From: Paludibacter sp.
GTDB lineage: Bacteria > Bacteroidota > Bacteroidia > Bacteroidales > Paludibacteraceae
Direction of reading: 5' to 3'
Assembly (NCBI GenBank): GCA_028710415.1
Contig: JAQTUE010000004.1
Coordinates: 124,001 to 188,000 of the forward strand
DNA length: 64,000 nt
A model generated the notes under the pieces. It was given only the letters and a program-made list of their open reading frames with translations, was not told the origin of the DNA and searched no databases. The position numbers and the translations under genes were made by a program. Below, piece after piece: positions 35,329 to 43,863 of the stretch (the stretch's first letter is position 1; the number at the start of each line of letters is the position of its first letter).

Positions 35329-36372
35329 TTATCTAACTACCCGACCTGATCCATCTCCACCCATTAGTCCTTCAACTTCGGCAACTGTAGCCAGATTGTA
35401 GTCGCCATAAATGGTATGTTTCAGACAGGAAGCTGCCACTGCAAATTCCAGAGCTTGTTGGTCGTTGTTTGTATAAGTCAGCAAACCATAAATCAATCCA
35501 CCCATGAAAGAGTCACCACCACCTACGCGATCAACGATGTGTGTAATATCATAACGTTTGGATTGGTATAATGTACCCGCACTGTATAAAACTCCACCCC
35601 AGGTATTGTGATTTGCATTGATAGAACCACGCAACGTGATAATTACTTTTTTAGCACGTGGGAACTTTGTCATCATTTGAGTACATACTGATTCAAATTC
35701 TGCTGAGTTCACTTCACCACCTGTATGGGCAACATCAAATCCTTCAGGTTTAATACCAAATACTTTTTCAGCATCTTCTTCATTCCCAAGGATAATATCA
35801 CATCCTGCCACTAATTCAGGCATTACTTCAGAAGCCGATTTACCGTATTTCCATAAGTTCTTGCGATAGTTTAAGTCGGTAGAAACAGTAACTCCCATTT
35901 CATTGGCAATTTTAATTGCTTCCATACATGCATCAGCGGCACCTTGCGATAAAGCCGGAGTAATACCTGTCCAATGAAACCAATCTGCTCCTTTTAATAC
36001 TTCGCGCCAGTTCACCATACCCGGTTTAATGTCCGCAATGGATGAGTTTGCACGGTCGTATACCACTTTGCTGGCACGGGCAACAGCTCCTGTTTCCAGA
36101 AAATAGATTCCAACACGTTCCCCACCTCGTAATATCTCTTTGGTTCCGACACTGTACTTGCGTAAATTCATGATACATGAATCTGCAATGTCGTTTTTAG
36201 GTAAACGGGTTACAAACTCTGTTTCCATACCATAATTTGCCAGTGATACTGCTACATTTGCTTCGCCGCCACCAAAAGTAGCATTAAACTGTGTAGACTG
36301 ACTAAAACGTTCGAAGCCCGGAGTGGCCAAACGGAGCATAATCTCTCCAAAAGTTACAATCTTCTTACTCAT
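35329..36372 (-). CDS. kdgK: 2-keto-3-deoxygluconate kinase (PfkB family)
   Basis: Phosphorylates KDG to KDPG. PfkB ribokinase-like fold, 347 residues. The N-terminal IVTFGEIMLRLATPG, FGGGEANVAVSLANYG (substrate-binding GG motif) and the C-terminal DRVGGGDSFMGGLIYG (PfkB signature 2, with the catalytic aspartate in GGGD) are all present. It has its own consensus promoter (36420-36450) overlapped by a perfect 12-bp palindrome. A second, more divergent paralogue ends the right-hand cluster at 62819-63898. Confidence 0.92.
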   Translation of the reverse strand: MSKKIVTFGEIMLRLATPGFERFSQSTQFNATFGGGEANVAVSLANYGMETEFVTRLPKNDIADSCIMNLRKYSVGTKEILRGGERVGIYFLETGAVARASKVVYDRANSSIADIKPGMVNWREVLKGADWFHWTGITPALSQGAADACMEAIKIANEMGVTVSTDLNYRKNLWKYGKSASEVMPELVAGCDIILGNEEDAEKVFGIKPEGFDVAHTGGEVNSAEFESVCTQMMTKFPRAKKVIITLRGSINANHNTWGGVLYSAGTLYQSKRYDITHIVDRVGGGDSFMGGLIYGLLTYTNNDQQALEFAVAASCLKHTIYGDYNLATVAEVEGLMGGDGSGRVVR

Positions 36373-36410
36373 TGTTTTCTTTGATTTGTACTAAATAAAT
36401 GTTCATTTAA

Positions 36411-36422
36411 TTGGTCGACCAA
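36411..36422. promoter_or_regulatory. Perfect palindromic operator candidate TTGGTCGACCAA
   Basis: A 12-bp perfect palindrome at 36411-36422 overlaps the -7/start region of the kdgK promoter. The TTGGTnnACCAA shape is what GntR/FadR-subfamily regulators such as UxuR/ExuR bind in other bacteria. No GntR gene is in the window, so the binding protein is unknown. Confidence 0.5.
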
Positions 36423-36450
36423 AAGTACAGCTTTTTTTTGTATTTCCAAA
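36420..36450 (-). promoter_or_regulatory. Consensus promoter of kdgK-eda-exuT
   Basis: On the minus strand TTTG (36450-36447), a 19-nt spacer and TACTTTTG (36427-36420) match the Bacteroidota consensus exactly. This gives kdgK-eda-exuT a promoter separate from that of uxaC, 48 nt upstream of the kdgK ATG. Confidence 0.75.
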
Positions 36451-36519
36451 TAGAAAATTACTTATTTTGCCTCTTTAGGATTCAATTAATGACGGATTTA
36501 CATACAAAATGTATAAAAA

Positions 36520-37926
36520 TTAAAAATTAAAAAACGATTTTGCATTATTATAGCTGATATTCTCTACCATTTTGCCAATGAACTCCATTTCCTGGTACGG
36601 CAATAATCCGTTTTCAACATCATTTCCTATCAGGTTACAAAGTGTCCTGCGGAAGTATTCATGACGGGGGTAGGAGAGGAAGCTGCGGGAATCGGTAAGC
36701 ATTCCAACAAACCTGCTTAACAGGCCAAGTACAGATAAGGAATTCATTTGTTTTTCCATACCGTCTTTTTGATCCAGGAACCACCATCCTGAGCCGAATT
36801 GTATTTTTCCTGCAACAGTACCATCCTGGAAGTTTCCAATCATGGTTGCAATCATTTCATTGTCGGCTGGATTTAAGTTATAAAGAATTGTCTTAGCCAA
36901 CTTATTTTGGGAATCAAGTCTGTTTAAAAATTTTGCTAATGCTTTCGCAGTGTTGAAGGTCCCGATGGAATCAAATCCGGTATCAGCACCTAATTGGTTG
37001 AATAAGCGGGTATTGTTGTTGCGTATTGTTCCGTAATGGAATTGTTGAGTCCATCCTTTTTCCCAATCCATTTCAGCAAAGATAACCATCATCGCCGATT
37101 TGAATTTCAACACTTCTGAATGAGCTAATTCCTGGCCTCCAAATACTTTGGTGAAGATTGCTTTGATTTCAGCTTCGGTATAATCTTCTGCATAGAATTC
37201 TTCAATTCCGTGGTCGGAGAGCTTGCAACCTACTTCCGCAAAGAAATCCTGACGTTTGCGTAACGCAACAATCATATCATCAAAAGTTGAAATGCTTACC
37301 CCTGATACCTTTGCAAGTTGAGCAACATAGGCCTGGAAATTAGCAGAACTTTCAACAGCCATAGCCTTGTCAGGTCTCCAGGTTGGAAGCATTTTTATTT
37401 CAAAACCGTCTTTTTTTGTTTTAATATGGTGTTCAAGTGAATCAATAGGATCATCGGTAGTACATACTACTTCCACTTTATATTTGCGCATTAAATTCCT
37501 GGCTGAATATTCCGGTGTCTGTAATTTGGCAGTACATTCATCATATATTTCACGGGCTGTAGCTGGTGAAAGTAATTTATCAATACCAAAGGCAGTTTTT
37601 AGTTCCAAATGTGTCCAGTGGTATAAAGGATTGCGCATAGTATTAGGCACTGTTTCAGCCCATTTCTCAAACTTTTCCCAGTCAGTAGTGTCTTTTCCTG
37701 TACAGAATTTTTCATCAATCCCATTGGTACGCATGGCCCGCCATTTGTAATGGTCACCCCCCAGCCAGGCTTCGGTAAGTGTTTTGAACTGATGATCATT
37801 GGCTACCATCGATGGGATCAAGTGGCAATGGTAATCAATAATAGGCATTTTTGATGCATGTTCGTGATACAGTTTGATAGCTGTTTCCGTTTGTAAAAGA
37901 AAATTTTCATCTAAGAAGTTTTTCAT
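36520..37926 (-). CDS. uxaC: Uronate isomerase (glucuronate isomerase)
   Basis: Converts D-glucuronate to D-fructuronate and D-galacturonate to D-tagaturonate; amidohydrolase superfamily, 468 residues, full length. IDYHCHLIPSMVAND carries the first metal-binding HxH; LGGDHYKWRAMRTNGI, VEVVCTTDDPIDSLEHH and LTDSRSFLSYPRHEYFRRTLCN are family motifs. It is the first gene of the left hexuronate cluster. Its 516-bp upstream region holds two LacI-type operators (38164-38179 and 38239-38254). Confidence 0.95.
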   Translation of the reverse strand: MKNFLDENFLLQTETAIKLYHEHASKMPIIDYHCHLIPSMVANDHQFKTLTEAWLGGDHYKWRAMRTNGIDEKFCTGKDTTDWEKFEKWAETVPNTMRNPLYHWTHLELKTAFGIDKLLSPATAREIYDECTAKLQTPEYSARNLMRKYKVEVVCTTDDPIDSLEHHIKTKKDGFEIKMLPTWRPDKAMAVESSANFQAYVAQLAKVSGVSISTFDDMIVALRKRQDFFAEVGCKLSDHGIEEFYAEDYTEAEIKAIFTKVFGGQELAHSEVLKFKSAMMVIFAEMDWEKGWTQQFHYGTIRNNNTRLFNQLGADTGFDSIGTFNTAKALAKFLNRLDSQNKLAKTILYNLNPADNEMIATMIGNFQDGTVAGKIQFGSGWWFLDQKDGMEKQMNSLSVLGLLSRFVGMLTDSRSFLSYPRHEYFRRTLCNLIGNDVENGLLPYQEMEFIGKMVENISYNNAKSFFNF

Positions 37927-38163
37927 AATACTATTTTTTTGTTTTTAATATATCGGGTTGTTTATTTAACATTATTCCTGCCTGGATAGCCTGAATTACA
38001 GACTTGAAATTGCCAAAATTCACTTAAAAGAGTACCTGTTTTAGTATGAAAATCAGTTTTTAAGATTGACTTTTGTCAAACTTCATGATAATATTTCTTC
38101 GTTTAATCTTACAGTATTCAGTAAATCAGTGTTCTAGTTGATTATAATTCATGAAAAAAGGAT

Positions 38164-38179
38164 TCCGTGTTCGCCCACG
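38164..38179. promoter_or_regulatory. LacI-type operator, downstream site of the uxaC promoter
   Basis: TCCGTGTTCGCCCACGAA-type site: arms CGTGT and (C)CACG around a 4-nt centre, one mismatch from the sites at lacI. It overlaps the likely -7 and start region, where bound repressor would block transcription. Its centre is about 76 bp from the upstream partner site. Confidence 0.65.
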
Positions 38180-38238
38180 AAGATACAAATAATTTTATAT
38201 TTACGAAATATATGCTGTTTTTATTCGAATTTATTACT

Positions 38239-38254
38239 CTGTGTGCGGACACAG
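38239..38254. promoter_or_regulatory. LacI-type operator, upstream site of the uxaC promoter
   Basis: CTGTGTGCGGACACAG: an exact relative of the lacI operators, with arms TGTGT/ACACA around a 4-nt centre (complement TGTGTCCGCACACA). Paired with 38164-38179 it would allow DNA looping. The adjacent sequences GATACAAAT/ATTTGTATC also mirror each other around the pair. Confidence 0.7.
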
Positions 38255-38443
38255 GATTTGTATCTTTATCGAATATTCCGGTTTCGTTGAATAATCAAAT
38301 CAAAGAGTAAAGTAATATGGTATGAATTAACTGTTCGAGAGTTGTAAGCCAACGGACATTTTGTTTGGAAGGATGCGAAGAAAAGATCTTTGATATTTTA
38401 TTGAGGTGTTACTTTGCCGGTACAATGATTTTTGAAGATTTGA

Positions 38444-39514
38444 TTATTTAGAATAACAGGAATGCAATACTTTTTCAGCATAGCGTTCTCCCAATAACAA
38501 CTGGCTTTGTGCATTGAAATGAGGATCTGAGATATTGATCAGTGGGGTTAAATCTTCAGCTGATACCCAGTCGCTGTAAGGAATCTGTGATGATATCGTT
38601 CTGATCATGGTATTAAAAGCCTTGGATTCTTTACGCCAGTAAGCCAATTCCCCTGCTACAAAGTATACCTTTGGATAACCCAGGTCAGTCCTGAAATTCT
38701 GAACCATAGTAGATAATTTAGCCAGGTATGTATCCGGTTGGCCACTGTCACTTTCACCCTGATGCCACAGGATTGCTTTCAGGGTTCCCCATTTTAAAGC
38801 AGCTTTCATTCTTCCCAGTGTTTTTTCATAATACTGGTCCTTGTTCCCTTTTTCCCATGATTTGATAGAACTTCCGCCACGGGCATTGACTATCAACCCT
38901 ATTTCAATTCCGGTTTTGGCTGTAATTTTCTTACTGAACTCATATCCGGGGCCTATTTGTTGCATCTTCAATGCTTTCCGGATATTCGAATATTTGTTGA
39001 GTGGGTTTATCGCAGGCTCCATGCTGTTGTTGGGAGTCATTAAGTACACATTGGTCAGTGTATCCAGGTACTCCGTGGATAAGGTCCCTCTTCCTGCCAT
39101 ATTGGATTGCCCGATCAGCAGGAATAAATCCAGTTTCGGCAAGACTTTGAATTGTACTTTATAAGTTTCGGTAATAGCCTTGTCTTTTGAACTTACCAGT
39201 ATCCGGGCAGTTCTTTCTTTCTTCGATCCAAGGACATTGCTTGCCGGAAATATCCTGACAATATCACCCGAATGAAAAGGTATGGCTGTTATTTGAGGTG
39301 ATTTTACGGTGGTATAGGGCAGGTTGACCTTGAAGGCATTCAGGTCCTGATTGAAATTATCGATGGTATCGCCATTGACAAGAATCGCTTTCAAGGTGGT
39401 ATTTTTTGAAGCCTGATAATTCAACGCACTGTTTTGCCCGTGAACTGATAGGGTCAGGATACTGATAAATGCAATCCACTTAAATCTGTTGAAACCGGCT
39501 TTTATGAATGACAT
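38444..39514 (-). CDS. Exported SASA-type carbohydrate esterase
   Basis: 356-residue secreted protein (signal peptide ending LSVHGQ). An N-terminal beta domain (about 25-125) precedes an SGNH-fold sialate O-acetylesterase-like domain: LLIGQSNMAGRG holds the nucleophile serine, ILWHQGESDS is the second block, and ISDPHFNAQSQLLLGERYA ends with the catalytic Asp/His pair. This matches CE6-like acetyl(xylan) esterases. Its place beside uxaC and the DUF2264 gene suggests removal of acetyl groups from uronate-containing polysaccharides outside the cytoplasm. Confidence 0.85.
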   Translation of the reverse strand: MSFIKAGFNRFKWIAFISILTLSVHGQNSALNYQASKNTTLKAILVNGDTIDNFNQDLNAFKVNLPYTTVKSPQITAIPFHSGDIVRIFPASNVLGSKKERTARILVSSKDKAITETYKVQFKVLPKLDLFLLIGQSNMAGRGTLSTEYLDTLTNVYLMTPNNSMEPAINPLNKYSNIRKALKMQQIGPGYEFSKKITAKTGIEIGLIVNARGGSSIKSWEKGNKDQYYEKTLGRMKAALKWGTLKAILWHQGESDSGQPDTYLAKLSTMVQNFRTDLGYPKVYFVAGELAYWRKESKAFNTMIRTISSQIPYSDWVSAEDLTPLINISDPHFNAQSQLLLGERYAEKVLHSCYSK

Positions 39515-39590
39515 AATGTTAACCTGATTATAGAGTCATTTATTAAGGTTTTTATTCGAAAGGATACTTCTAAAAATAATTTGTTTTAAT

Positions 39591-40820
39591 TTAGTCTCTT
39601 ATAGCATGATCTTTCAAAATATCAACTCCATTCCAGGCCTTTTTATTGGTCCATTCTGTATAAGCCCCTGTCCAGAATTCATCTGTCGCCGGTAATCCTA
39701 ATGGTAGAAAAACAGCAGAACACAAATACAAGCTTCCAGTAGAGATATATGTTTCGGCCATTTCAGGTTGATGGCCGCAAAAGCCAAGGGTGAGCCAGTT
39801 ATTTTTATCAAAAGTACCAGGGGCATTCAGTTGCCTTTCAATGACTTCTGAAAGAGCACTTCGTACCTGTGAGGGAATAATGGTTGAAGGCAATCTTTTC
39901 AATAGTGCCACTTGTGTTAATGCCTGAAAAATACCAAAACGATAGGTCAATGAGCGGCCTATAACAGGATAAGTACCCTCGGGTGAAATCAGTCTTTCCA
40001 ATTCTTCGGCATAACGGATACTTCGTTTTACTTCCTGTTGATAGGTAACAGAATCTATCTTGTTTTTGTTTTTTAGTACGTTCATAACATCCACCATCAT
40101 AGGATGAATGACAATGCTGTTGTAATAATCGTAATGCAGGTCTTTCCCATCGCCATACCATCCATCTCCTTTATACCATTCATTATGCCGATTTAGTGCA
40201 TAGGTGATGGTTTTCATATTGCAATCACCCGTTAACTGGAGTAGTGTTGCCTCAATGGTTGCTGAGAATAAAAGCCAGTTGCTTTCATATGGCTTGATAA
40301 TACGTGTTGATTTCAATGCCTCAATCATTCGGGTCTGAGTTACCTTATCCAACTTACCCCAAAGTTGGGTTGGAGCCCTCAGCAAGCTTTGTGCCAGAAA
40401 GGCTGCATCAACCAAGGCCTGCCCATCAGTCGTAAAATTCAATCGGTCGGGTGAATCAGGGTCTACGGCGTTGTGCAATCCTTTTGCAGCTAATTCAATA
40501 AAATGTTTCCTTAATAATCCTTCTGCAGTCTCATCAGGTCCCAGTTCCAACCAGGGAGATATTCCATAAAGTAATCGCCCGACTGCTTCCAGGTGGGTAA
40601 CTGCTGCCCGGTTTTTACCTTTTGCTTCTTCAATAACTTCAACCGGCATGTTTTTCCGCAAGGTGTTCTGGCTTAGGTTTACCAATACAGGTTCGGCAAT
40701 TTTTGACAGGGCGTTCACCCAGATGGTTCGTTCTTCTGCTCCTGTTCGTTGTCTTGCATAAGTTCCGGTAGAAAAGAGACTAATGACAGATACTATAAAA
40801 AACGTTTTCAGTAATTGCAT
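39591..40820 (-). CDS. DUF2264 family protein, putative exo-acting glycan hydrolase
   Basis: 409-residue exported protein (signal peptide ending STGTYAR). LEAVGRLLYGISPWLELGPDE, SNWLLFSATIEATLL, GDGWYGDGKDLHYDYYNS and IGRSLTYRFG are the conserved blocks of DUF2264, predicted to form an (alpha/alpha)-barrel. Some DUF2264 proteins have, to my knowledge, been assigned to glycoside hydrolase family GH154 with beta-glucuronidase activity. That would fit perfectly with the adjacent hexuronate import and breakdown genes, but the activity here is inferred. It lies 76 nt upstream of the esterase gene on the same strand. Confidence 0.8.
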   Translation of the reverse strand: MQLLKTFFIVSVISLFSTGTYARQRTGAEERTIWVNALSKIAEPVLVNLSQNTLRKNMPVEVIEEAKGKNRAAVTHLEAVGRLLYGISPWLELGPDETAEGLLRKHFIELAAKGLHNAVDPDSPDRLNFTTDGQALVDAAFLAQSLLRAPTQLWGKLDKVTQTRMIEALKSTRIIKPYESNWLLFSATIEATLLQLTGDCNMKTITYALNRHNEWYKGDGWYGDGKDLHYDYYNSIVIHPMMVDVMNVLKNKNKIDSVTYQQEVKRSIRYAEELERLISPEGTYPVIGRSLTYRFGIFQALTQVALLKRLPSTIIPSQVRSALSEVIERQLNAPGTFDKNNWLTLGFCGHQPEMAETYISTGSLYLCSAVFLPLGLPATDEFWTGAYTEWTNKKAWNGVDILKDHAIRD

Positions 40821-40866
40821 AATATTTGATTGAATTCATATTGTTAGTTATACAAGTTGGTTGATA

Positions 40867-40899
40867 CATAAGAGACAAAGCAATGCCTTGTCTCTTATG
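40867..40899. repeat. Dispersed AGAGAC hairpin
   Basis: Imperfect 14-bp stem CATAAGAGACAAAG/CCTTGTCTCTTATG (40867-40880 with 40886-40899) with a 5-nt loop. It sits in the gap between the toxin gene (stop 41049) and the DUF2264 start (40820) and may end the toxin transcript. Related hairpins are at 13469-13500 and 53269-53288. Confidence 0.6.
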
Positions 40900-41048
40900 T
40901 TTGTATAATAGGATTTTTCTTAATGAGTTTATTCCTAATCAGGATATAATTTGTTTTTAATGAAAGTATCTTTGTTTTAATCTATATGAAACACAACATG
41001 CAAAGGACAATTTAAACACAGAAACTATACAAATCTGTCAGTTAATAA

Positions 41049-41321
41049 TTAAAATAAATCAGAATGTGAACCTGTACGCACAAAGGTAATTTCATTTTGT
41101 ATATTGTCTAGTATCCAGATTAATATCCAGTCGGGCAATATATGATATTCCCAATAATCATTGTAATCACCGGATAATTTATGGGCTTTATAGTTGGTGG
41201 GTAAAGATCCTGTTGTTTCCAATATCTCTACAGCTTTTTGAAGTAATTGTAGATCATAATTTCGTTTAGTACAACGTTTATAATCTTTCTTAAAAGCCCC
41301 AGTGTAAGCAATGCTGTACAT
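41049..41321 (-). CDS. YafQ-family type II toxin (RelE/ParE fold)
   Basis: 90-residue predicted ribosome-dependent mRNA endonuclease. FKKDYKRCTKRNYDLQLLQKAVEIL, LPTNYKAHKLSGDYNDYWEYHILPDWILIW and the C-terminal FVRTGSHSDLF are characteristic of YafQ, including the conserved histidines of KAHKL, EYHI and GSHSD used in catalysis. The small basic protein follows an antitoxin-like gene by 5 nt, the usual antitoxin-first arrangement. Confidence 0.88.
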   Translation of the reverse strand: MYSIAYTGAFKKDYKRCTKRNYDLQLLQKAVEILETTGSLPTNYKAHKLSGDYNDYWEYHILPDWILIWILDNIQNEITFVRTGSHSDLF

Positions 41322-41326
41322 AATGT

Positions 41327-41530
41327 TTACTTGTTGAGCGAAGCAAACATATCCTTACTGTTTTTACTATGGGTTACTTTCCCATCTTTTGCATCCTTCA
41401 TGGCTTTAGCCGTTATGGGATTTGGAATATCAGTAATCGTTTTTATTTTTACACCTTTCAGTAGTTTCAACGTTTTTTCAAGGGCTGGTATGATAGATGC
41501 ATCATCCACTTGTAAAATAATTTGTGTCAT
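41327..41530 (-). CDS. Putative antitoxin of the YafQ-like toxin
   Basis: 67-residue protein immediately upstream of the toxin. The N-terminal MTQIILQVDDASIIPALEKTLKLLKG could form a small beta-alpha unit, and the charged C-terminal tail (AMKDAKDGKVTHSKNSKDMFASL) resembles the toxin-wrapping helix of RelB/DinJ-type antitoxins. There is no clear ribbon-helix-helix. The assignment rests mainly on size and pairing. Confidence 0.75.
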   Translation of the reverse strand: MTQIILQVDDASIIPALEKTLKLLKGVKIKTITDIPNPITAKAMKDAKDGKVTHSKNSKDMFASLNK

Positions 41531-41680
41531 AAGTTTTGCTCCTTTCTTATTTCTAAAGATAGATAAGTTTTACTTTTTAATAAAATACGTTTGTATTTTA
41601 TTTCGGCAAGTCGTTCTGAACTTGTATAACGATTAGCAATTTGTATTGTTTGGTTTGAAAAAATAATATCAGGATAAACC

Positions 41681-42127
41681 CTATAATTCTTTCTCAAAGC
41701 AAACGCTGTTCTCAACATCCTTATATGGCCCATAATTAGGAATAAGATTGTATTGATTCTTTTCATACAGGTGGATAGCTTCGGGTTGCTTTTTACCTGT
41801 TTCCAGGATACACTTTTTATAATCAAGTTCCTTGCTCCAGTTTTCTAACTCATGCAATATTAGCGATGCAATACCTTTATTTCTATTATTCAACTTTACA
41901 AACATTCTTTTTACTTCCATCGTATCGTTGGAATACTCTTTCAACGCCCCGCACCCGACCGCAAGATCCTGGTCATACGCAACGATTGTATGTTTTATTT
42001 TATCTGTCTTGTTGAATTGCGAGTAAAACACATGTTCCTCCCCATCCCGTATCTTCAGGTCCTTGTCCAGTTCTGTCACCAGCTTCTGAAAATCCGTATC
42101 ATCTGAGTTTGTTCTTTTTGTAATCAT
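41681..42127 (-). CDS. GNAT-family N-acetyltransferase
   Basis: 148-residue acetyl-CoA-dependent acyltransferase. VKRMFVKLNNRNKGIASLILHELENWS contains the pyrophosphate-binding motif A (RNKGIAS as the Q/RxxGxG/A equivalent), and the C-terminal AIHLYEKNQYNLIPNYGPY is the usual motif B region (LYEKNGF-like). The substrate is unknown. It lies between the toxin-antitoxin pair and the NTF2-like gene. Confidence 0.9.
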   Translation of the reverse strand: MITKRTNSDDTDFQKLVTELDKDLKIRDGEEHVFYSQFNKTDKIKHTIVAYDQDLAVGCGALKEYSNDTMEVKRMFVKLNNRNKGIASLILHELENWSKELDYKKCILETGKKQPEAIHLYEKNQYNLIPNYGPYKDVENSVCFEKEL

Positions 42128-42136
42128 CCGAACTGT

Positions 42137-42529
42137 TCAGTTATTTTTGTTCACTATATCCATTACCACACCATTGTCGGCATAAACCTGCCAATTCTTT
42201 ATCCGGTTGTTTTTAATTATCGCGGTCCAGGCTGCCGGTATTCTCCAATGATTGCTGTTGTTATTATCTTTTAGATTTTTGTAGGTACCACTTGCATATC
42301 CATACATGCAAAGAAGGGATTTCTTTTGGAGCATTCCGGTTATTTCAATTCTATAGTCGGGGAATAAATCAAAATATCCAATCCATGCCTGTTTCATTAT
42401 TTCCCTTCCTGACGTTTTATTATCCCGTGAATCCACAAATAAATGGTCATCAGTCATTAATTCATACATTTTATCCACGTCGGCACGATTGATGGCATCC
42501 ACAAAATCCAATACTACTTGAGAGTTCAT
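42137..42529 (-). CDS. SnoaL/NTF2-like protein
   Basis: 130-residue alpha+beta barrel protein. VLDFVDAINRADVDKMYELMTDDHLFVD is the canonical NTF2-like N-terminal helix pair, followed by GREIMKQAWIGYFDLFPDYRIEI and a strand-rich C-terminus. No catalytic residues can be assigned; members include isomerases, cyclases and ligand-binding proteins. It ends 9 nt upstream of the GNAT gene, suggesting co-transcription. Confidence 0.85.
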   Translation of the reverse strand: MNSQVVLDFVDAINRADVDKMYELMTDDHLFVDSRDNKTSGREIMKQAWIGYFDLFPDYRIEITGMLQKKSLLCMYGYASGTYKNLKDNNNSNHWRIPAAWTAIIKNNRIKNWQVYADNGVVMDIVNKNN

Positions 42530-42602
42530 GTTTTTAGTCTGTTAGAATGAATTTATAAAACTATTCCGAACGTGTTATTCCAAAATCCTCACTATTAGAA
42601 TC

Positions 42603-42658
42603 TTACTACCTACTACCATCTACCTACTACCCACTACCTACTACTTACTACCTACTAA
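42603..42658. repeat. CTACTAC-type low-complexity repeat at the plsC 3' end
   Basis: Tandem words CTACTACC/CTTACTAC cover about 55 bp. On the minus strand they read GTAGTAGG and supply the TAG stop codon of the acyltransferase (42648-42650). The same word follows the stop of the last gene (63899-63936) and precedes dapL (about 1150-1175). Confidence 0.75.
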
Positions 42659-43385
42659 CAATCTCCTCCACAATAGCTTTCTCAGTTTCTGTAATAAGTG
42701 TATTGAAATCAGTTCCCTTAACCTGTATAGGTGCATGTACTGTAAATTTCAGGTTACAGCCGATCCCAAAAGGGAATGAGCCATACCGGAACAGTTTCCA
42801 TGAATTATTTATCGTTACCGGAACCACCCACGCATCCGGTGCATACTTGCACAGCATCTTTAAACCGCTTGAGGCAAAGGTACCGGGCTTGCCATTCCTG
42901 GAACGGGTACCTTCGGGATAGATCACTGCCGAACGATTCGTTTTCTGGATATATTCCCCGAGCTTTTTCAATTCAGGCAGTGCCTGTTTTGGATCCTTCC
43001 GGTCGATCAAGACAGATCCGCCATGATTCAGGTTATACGAAATGCTTGGAATACCTTTCCCCAGTTCAATCTTACTCACAAACTTAGGATGGTACTTGCG
43101 CAGAAACCAGGTAGTACCAATGATATCATACAAACCCTGATGATTGGATACAAATATAAGCGGCTTGCCTTCCGGTAATTCCCCTTTGAATTCAACCTCT
43201 GACCTTGAGGCCAATACAAATAAGATCTTCATCTCGAGATAACTCAGCACGTCCACGCTCTTTTTATGCGCTTTGTAGCCGAATACATTAAAACAAATGT
43301 ACTGTATCGGGTGAAACAAACAGATGATACACAGGAACAGTATGGAGAAAAGCAGTGACAGCGGATAGGAGATTATTTTTTTCAT
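42648..43385 (-). CDS. plsC: 1-acyl-sn-glycerol-3-phosphate acyltransferase
   Basis: Membrane-associated acyltransferase that makes phosphatidic acid. 245 residues with N-terminal hydrophobic segments (LSLLFSILFLCIICLF). FVSNHQGLYDIIG is the catalytic HxxxxD motif (NHQGLYD), and VIYPEGTRSRNGKPGTFASSG is the acyl-acceptor-binding EGTR block. The last codons and the TAG stop are made from a GTAGTAGG repeat, so the original C-terminus may have been slightly altered. Confidence 0.93.
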   Translation of the reverse strand: MKKIISYPLSLLFSILFLCIICLFHPIQYICFNVFGYKAHKKSVDVLSYLEMKILFVLASRSEVEFKGELPEGKPLIFVSNHQGLYDIIGTTWFLRKYHPKFVSKIELGKGIPSISYNLNHGGSVLIDRKDPKQALPELKKLGEYIQKTNRSAVIYPEGTRSRNGKPGTFASSGLKMLCKYAPDAWVVPVTINNSWKLFRYGSFPFGIGCNLKFTVHAPIQVKGTDFNTLITETEKAIVEEIVSR

Positions 43386-43539
43386 CCGTAGATTAATTTA
43401 ATTTTTAATGATAGAATGTTCGTTATTTTAAATGATTTCTTATTAAACCTGAAACAGGCTGTAAAAGTAATTGAATTGAGTTTATCTGCTTTTCAAACAA
43501 TGTTGAAATTTATAATTGACTGTTTTTATAATTTCCAAT

Positions 43540-43863
43540 TTATCTGGTTAATTTAATTTTTTGACTATCCACATTCTGCTTAAATATCCCTGAAGCAGCA
43601 TTATAATCTATCACATCTACTTTGAAAGGTAAGTTGGATTCCACAAAATTGTCCATGAGTTTAACCATTAAATCAACTTCGAGCTTTTGTCCGTTTTCTG
43701 GTTGCAAAGCAATATCCAGATCAGAATATTCTTTTGCAGTTCCTGTTGCCCTGGAACCAAACACCCAAATTTGCATCCCGGAGGGTAGGTGCTTTTTGAG
43801 TATTTGCTTTACTGTTTCCAGTTGCCCAACAGGAATATCTATCTCTTTCCCGGTTTTATACAT
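43540..43863 (-). CDS. MNT-type nucleotidyltransferase (antitoxin-like)
   Basis: 107-residue minimal nucleotidyltransferase of the DNA polymerase beta superfamily. WVFGSRATGTAKEYSDLDIAL holds the GS-x10-DxD metal site, and FKVDVIDYN gives the third carboxylate. It overlaps the HEPN-like gene by 8 nt. In MNT-HEPN toxin-antitoxin modules this protein inactivates the HEPN ribonuclease by adding nucleotides to a tyrosine next to its active site. Confidence 0.88.
   Translation of the reverse strand: MYKTGKEIDIPVGQLETVKQILKKHLPSGMQIWVFGSRATGTAKEYSDLDIALQPENGQKLEVDLMVKLMDNFVESNLPFKVDVIDYNAASGIFKQNVDSQKIKLTR

Larger units (their letters stand above)
37927..38443. other. Regulatory region upstream of uxaC
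   Basis: About 515 bp between two leftward genes with no coding frame. It contains the paired operators and a possible minus-strand promoter (TTTCG 38208-38204, 18 nt, TATCTTCG 38185-38178) between them. That would give an unusually long 5' leader of about 240 nt before uxaC; the part from 37927 to 38160 shows no structure that I recognise. Confidence 0.55.

Noticed and set aside
41527..41826. 99-codon minus frame overlapping the GNAT gene and the antitoxin start
   Set aside because: Overlaps the well-supported GNAT gene by about 145 nt in another frame and has no recognisable features.
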